From: Thiospirochaeta perfilievii
GTDB lineage: Bacteria > Spirochaetota > Spirochaetia > DSM-2461
NCBI RefSeq assembly: GCF_008329945.1
Contig: NZ_CP035807.1
Location: forward strand, 1,550,001 to 1,614,000
DNA length: 64,000 nucleotides
Direction: 5' to 3'
Every line of letters starts with the position of its first letter. The first letter of the stretch is position 1. Below, piece after piece: positions 60,940-64,000 of the stretch. The notes under the pieces were generated by a model. That model was not told where the DNA came from. It saw only the letters and a list, made by a program, of their open reading frames with translations, and made no database searches. Position numbers and translations under genes: made by a program.

Positions 60940-62789
60940 TACTTTTTACCACCCTTTCCTAACACCAATAACAATACAGCAATATCCGAGGTTCTAACAC
61001 CTGAGATTCTAGACGCTTGCCCTACACTTAAAGGTTTAATTTTAATAAGCTTCTCCCTTGATTCATTGGATAGTCCTTCAATAGAGCTAAAATCAAAATC
61101 TACAGGTATTTTAACACTCTCCATCTTCATAAACTTATTAACCTGCTGGTTTTGTTTAACTATATATCCCTCATACTTAATATCTAACTCGACATGATTA
61201 AGTAGTGGTGTAGAGTAGTTATTTAAAGATGGTACAACCTTCTTTAATTCTGTTATAGTTATCGCTGGGTCTTTTACAACATCATATAGAGTTTTCCCTA
61301 GGGCGTTCTCCTTAATAACATCAGTTAACAGCTCTTTTTTAATCCGACTCTCCCTAAGAAGGTCTTTTATAGCATCAATATTCTTAACCTTCTCTCTAAA
61401 TTTCTCAACATCCTCTTTAGACCTTAGCCCAGCCTTCTCACCCTTTTCAAAAAGTCTTATATCCGCAGCATCGTGTCTTAAATTTAGACGATATTCCGCC
61501 CTAGAAGTGAACATTCGGTAGGGTTCATCTGTACCTAGTGTTACTATGTCATCAATAAGAACACCTGCATAGGCTTCTGAACGGTTTAAGATCAATGGTT
61601 CCTCCCCATTCATCTTTAACCCAGCATTTATACCAGCCATTAAACCTTGAACACCAGCTTCTTCGTAACCTGAAGTCCCATTTGTCTGACCTGCAAAATA
61701 TAAACCTGATACGTGTTTAGACTCCATAGTAGGATATAGAGTTGTTGGGTCAATATAGTCATACTCAACAGCATAACCAGGACGCATAATTTCTACATTT
61801 TCCAGTCCTGGTAAAGTTCTAATAAACTCTTCTTGAACTTTTTCTGGCAAAGATGATGATATTCCATTCATATACATCTCTTCTGTATTTAACCCCTCAG
61901 GCTCTATAAATATTTGATGCCTCTCTCTATCTGGAAATCTGGTAACTTTATCCTCTATAGATGGGCAGTATCTTGGACCTTTACCAACAATGTCTCCTCC
62001 ATACAGAGGGGATAAGTGCATATTTTTATCAATTATCTTATGGGTTTTTTCATTAGTATATGTAATAAAGCATGGTGCATAGGGTCTATCTTTAATCTCA
62101 TCATAATCAAATGAAAATGGGTACATTGTATTATCCCCACCCTGCTCTTCCATTTTACTAAAGTCGATTGTTGATCTTCTAATTCTAGCAGGGGTTCCAG
62201 TCTTCATACGTCCCATTGCAAACCCGTGCTTTCTTAAGAAGTCCCCTAATCCTATTGCAGCTAACTCTCCTAAACGACCTTCCTGGGCTGTATATTTTCC
62301 AATAAAAATCTTTCCATCCATAAATGTCCCAGCTGATATAATTACAGTTCTAGCTGTAATTATATTCCCCCTCTCTGTTTTTACACCTTGGCAGCTTTTT
62401 TTATCTTCAGAGAGTATTAATTCTGTAACAGTATCCTGGAAAATGGCTAACCCTTTTTGGCTCTCTAAACTCTTTTTTGCCAGGGTTTGATATAAAAATC
62501 TATCAGCTTGAGCCCTAGGAGCTTGAACTGCTGGGCCTCTACTCTGATTTAGGATTCTAAATTGGATCATAGATGCATCTATAAGTTTAGCCATCTGCCC
62601 ACCTAATGCATCAATTTCCCGAACCATATTTCCCTTGGCTAAACCACCAACAGCAGGATTACAGGATAATTTACCTATTTGATCCAAATTTTGGGTTATT
62701 ACCATAGTTTTAAAACCCATTCTTGAAAGGGCTAAAGAAGCCTCAATCCCTGCGTGCCCTGCACCTATTACTATTGCATCATAATCCAT
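60939..62789 (-). CDS. mnmG: tRNA uridine 5-carboxymethylaminomethyl modification enzyme MnmG
   Basis: A 616-aa FAD protein that works with MnmE on wobble U34. The dinucleotide-binding site is VIGAGHAGIEASLALSRMG; CNPAVGGLAKGNMVREIDALGG, GTFMDGKIFIG, MKTGTPARI and RPGYAVEYDYIDPTTL are family signatures. AGGAAAG inside the mnmE 3' end precedes ATG 62789. Full length. Confidence 0.97.
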   Translation of the reverse strand: MDYDAIVIGAGHAGIEASLALSRMGFKTMVITQNLDQIGKLSCNPAVGGLAKGNMVREIDALGGQMAKLIDASMIQFRILNQSRGPAVQAPRAQADRFLYQTLAKKSLESQKGLAIFQDTVTELILSEDKKSCQGVKTERGNIITARTVIISAGTFMDGKIFIGKYTAQEGRLGELAAIGLGDFLRKHGFAMGRMKTGTPARIRRSTIDFSKMEEQGGDNTMYPFSFDYDEIKDRPYAPCFITYTNEKTHKIIDKNMHLSPLYGGDIVGKGPRYCPSIEDKVTRFPDRERHQIFIEPEGLNTEEMYMNGISSSLPEKVQEEFIRTLPGLENVEIMRPGYAVEYDYIDPTTLYPTMESKHVSGLYFAGQTNGTSGYEEAGVQGLMAGINAGLKMNGEEPLILNRSEAYAGVLIDDIVTLGTDEPYRMFTSRAEYRLNLRHDAADIRLFEKGEKAGLRSKEDVEKFREKVKNIDAIKDLLRESRIKKELLTDVIKENALGKTLYDVVKDPAITITELKKVVPSLNNYSTPLLNHVELDIKYEGYIVKQNQQVNKFMKMESVKIPVDFDFSSIEGLSNESREKLIKIKPLSVGQASRISGVRTSDIAVLLLVLGKGGKK

Positions 62790-62792
62790 ATT

Positions 62793-64000
62793 TTACTTTC
62801 CTACACAAAACTGGGAGAACATATTTTCCAGTATATCAGTTGTTGTAATTTCTCCGGTTATTTCACCAAGACAATCCAAAGCTTCCTTTATATCCTGGGC
62901 AACCAGATCAAGGGCGATCCCAGACTCCATCCCATTTCGAAATAATTGAAGCTCTTCTAAACACTTTTCAAGTAGTATTTTTTGACGTTCTGAGTCTAAA
63001 ACAGCATCATTTCCCTGTATATAATTTCCCTTAAAAACCTTATCTTTTATTATATCCTCTAATTGGGAGAATCCTTCGTGGTTAACGGTGCTAATACCAA
63101 AAAAATCTTTTGGAGGAACAATCCCCTCCAGATCTATTTTACTCCATAGAGGTATAAAGTTACTTCTGCTTTTTAGCATATTAAAGCTTTCAACTTCATC
63201 TTCACTTAGTCCCTTTGAACCATCAACAAGATATATAATAATATCTGCATTTTCTATAATATTTTGAGTTCGTTTTATACCTTCAATTTCAACACTATCT
63301 ACAGCCTCTCTAATTCCGGCTGTATCAAATATCTTTATAGGGATCCCCCCTAAGGAGATCCATGACTCTAAATAGTCCCTAGTTGTTCCATGAACTTCTG
63401 AAACAATGGATCTGTCCTCCCTTAAAAAAAGGTTAAAAAGAGATGATTTTCCAGCATTGGTCTTACCTGCAAGTACAACTTTCACCCCCTCTTTATAGAC
63501 TCTACCAGCGCTATAGGTAGCTAATAATTTTTTTATCATATCTTCTGCTAACAAAACATCATTTATAGGGACATGGGCTAAACCACCCTCATCCTCTGGA
63601 TAATCAAGTTGTATCTCAATTGCAGAAACGGTTCTTAAAATCAAACCTTTAATTTCATTTATTTTAGTTTCTATCCCACCAGAAAGTCTATTAAGTGCCA
63701 TGGACTGAGCCTCTGTAGATTTTGCTGAAACAATGTCCTGAACAGCTTCGGCTCTTGTTAAATCCATTTTACCACTGGCAAAAGCTCTAAAAGTAAACTC
63801 CCCTGGGGAAGCATCTCTAAACCCAACCTGCTTAAAAGCATCTAAAATCTTTTTAATCCCAGGAAGACTTCCGTGGCAGTAAACCTCTGTACTGTCTTGA
63901 CCTGTAAAACCGTTGGGAGCTCTAAAAACAGCAACCATAACTTCATCAATTTTACTACTCGAAGTAGGGTCTATAATAAATCCATAGTTCATCTTATTGT
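62793..64000 (-). CDS. mnmE: tRNA modification GTPase MnmE (5' partial at the window edge)
   Basis: The frame is open to the right edge (NK-MNYG...), so the ATG at 63992 is internal and roughly the first 50 residues are missing. Visible parts: the tetrahydrofolate-binding domain (QDSTEVYCHGS, FRAFASGKMDLTRAEAVQDII), the G domain (VVLAGKTNAGKSSLFN, FDTAGIREA, LWSKIDL) and the conserved C-terminus FCVGK. The Ras-type NKxD motif is SKID. First gene of mnmE-mnmG-rsmG. Confidence 0.96.
   Translation of the reverse strand, partial: NKMNYGFIIDPTSSSKIDEVMVAVFRAPNGFTGQDSTEVYCHGSLPGIKKILDAFKQVGFRDASPGEFTFRAFASGKMDLTRAEAVQDIVSAKSTEAQSMALNRLSGGIETKINEIKGLILRTVSAIEIQLDYPEDEGGLAHVPINDVLLAEDMIKKLLATYSAGRVYKEGVKVVLAGKTNAGKSSLFNLFLREDRSIVSEVHGTTRDYLESWISLGGIPIKIFDTAGIREAVDSVEIEGIKRTQNIIENADIIIYLVDGSKGLSEDEVESFNMLKSRSNFIPLWSKIDLEGIVPPKDFFGISTVNHEGFSQLEDIIKDKVFKGNYIQGNDAVLDSERQKILLEKCLEELQLFRNGMESGIALDLVAQDIKEALDCLGEITGEITTTDILENMFSQFCVGK

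Noticed and set aside
63992-63992. ATG at 63992 as the mnmE start
   Set aside because: The frame stays open to the window edge and the conserved N-terminal segment is missing, so the gene continues outside.

Overview
The window is an AT-rich, gene-dense bacterial chromosome segment, most likely from a free-living spirochaete (Spirochaetota). This assignment is inference. It rests on a CHASE2 adenylate cyclase divergent from FecR and barrel genes, a second class III cyclase, FlgM, HD-GYP and HDOD proteins, a Na+-pumping decarboxylase, a PD-(D/E)xK-TPR protein, and the low-GC, tightly packed style with many TTG starts and overlapping convergent genes.

Layout. 1-6413: a plus-strand carbohydrate operon (ABC permease tail, GH112 phosphorylase, GH88 hydrolase, DUF2264 protein, discoidin-like protein). 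6475-12558: minus-strand aconitase, CDF metal transporter and M16 protease. Aconitase has a clear sigma-70 promoter overlapped by a perfect TGTGA-N6-TCACA operator. 12643-18251: envelope genes (repeat protein, FecR protein, barrel-like protein) divergent from a CHASE2 adenylate cyclase. 18365-21687: oadGAB Na+-pump operon with a strong promoter. 21751-31221: exchanger, lipases, VanW, an adenylation-enzyme/carrier-protein pair, a frameshifted adenylate cyclase, sugar dehydrogenase, PhnA-like and Bpt. 31262-45575: mostly housekeeping (U32 peptidase, HD-GYP, rsmI, flgM with a sigma-28 promoter, TrmH, HDOD, Nif3, LspA-like, leuS). 45589-47507: an intact IS1182-family element. 47582-48403: uppP.

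48404-51897 is a graveyard and the most interesting part. It holds a three-repeat relic of a type I-F CRISPR array (28-bp repeats, 32-bp spacers). One end lies against the C-terminal half of a Crp/Fnr gene and the other is spliced into an IS66 orfA fragment. A 27-codon N-terminal fossil of cas1f lies 2.8 kb away in the orientation and order expected for a type I-F locus, cut by an IS21 fragment. Between them is a decaying peptide-maturation cassette: a Sec-exported double-glycine peptide gene that has lost its start codon and frame, a CPBP protease, a 28-aa membrane smORF, and a truncated exported C39 peptidase.

51898-64000: degenerate GGDEF protein, YgjP-type metallopeptidase, GDPD, FtsK, lytic transglycosylase, TPR-Mrr protein and the mnmE-mnmG-rsmG operon; mnmE runs off the right edge.

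A theme across the window is apparently leaderless genes: at ten starts a sigma-70 -10 box sits 5-7 nt (usually exactly 6) before the ATG with no Shine-Dalgarno sequence, including three divergent pairs. All functional names come from reading motifs by eye; no database search was run.
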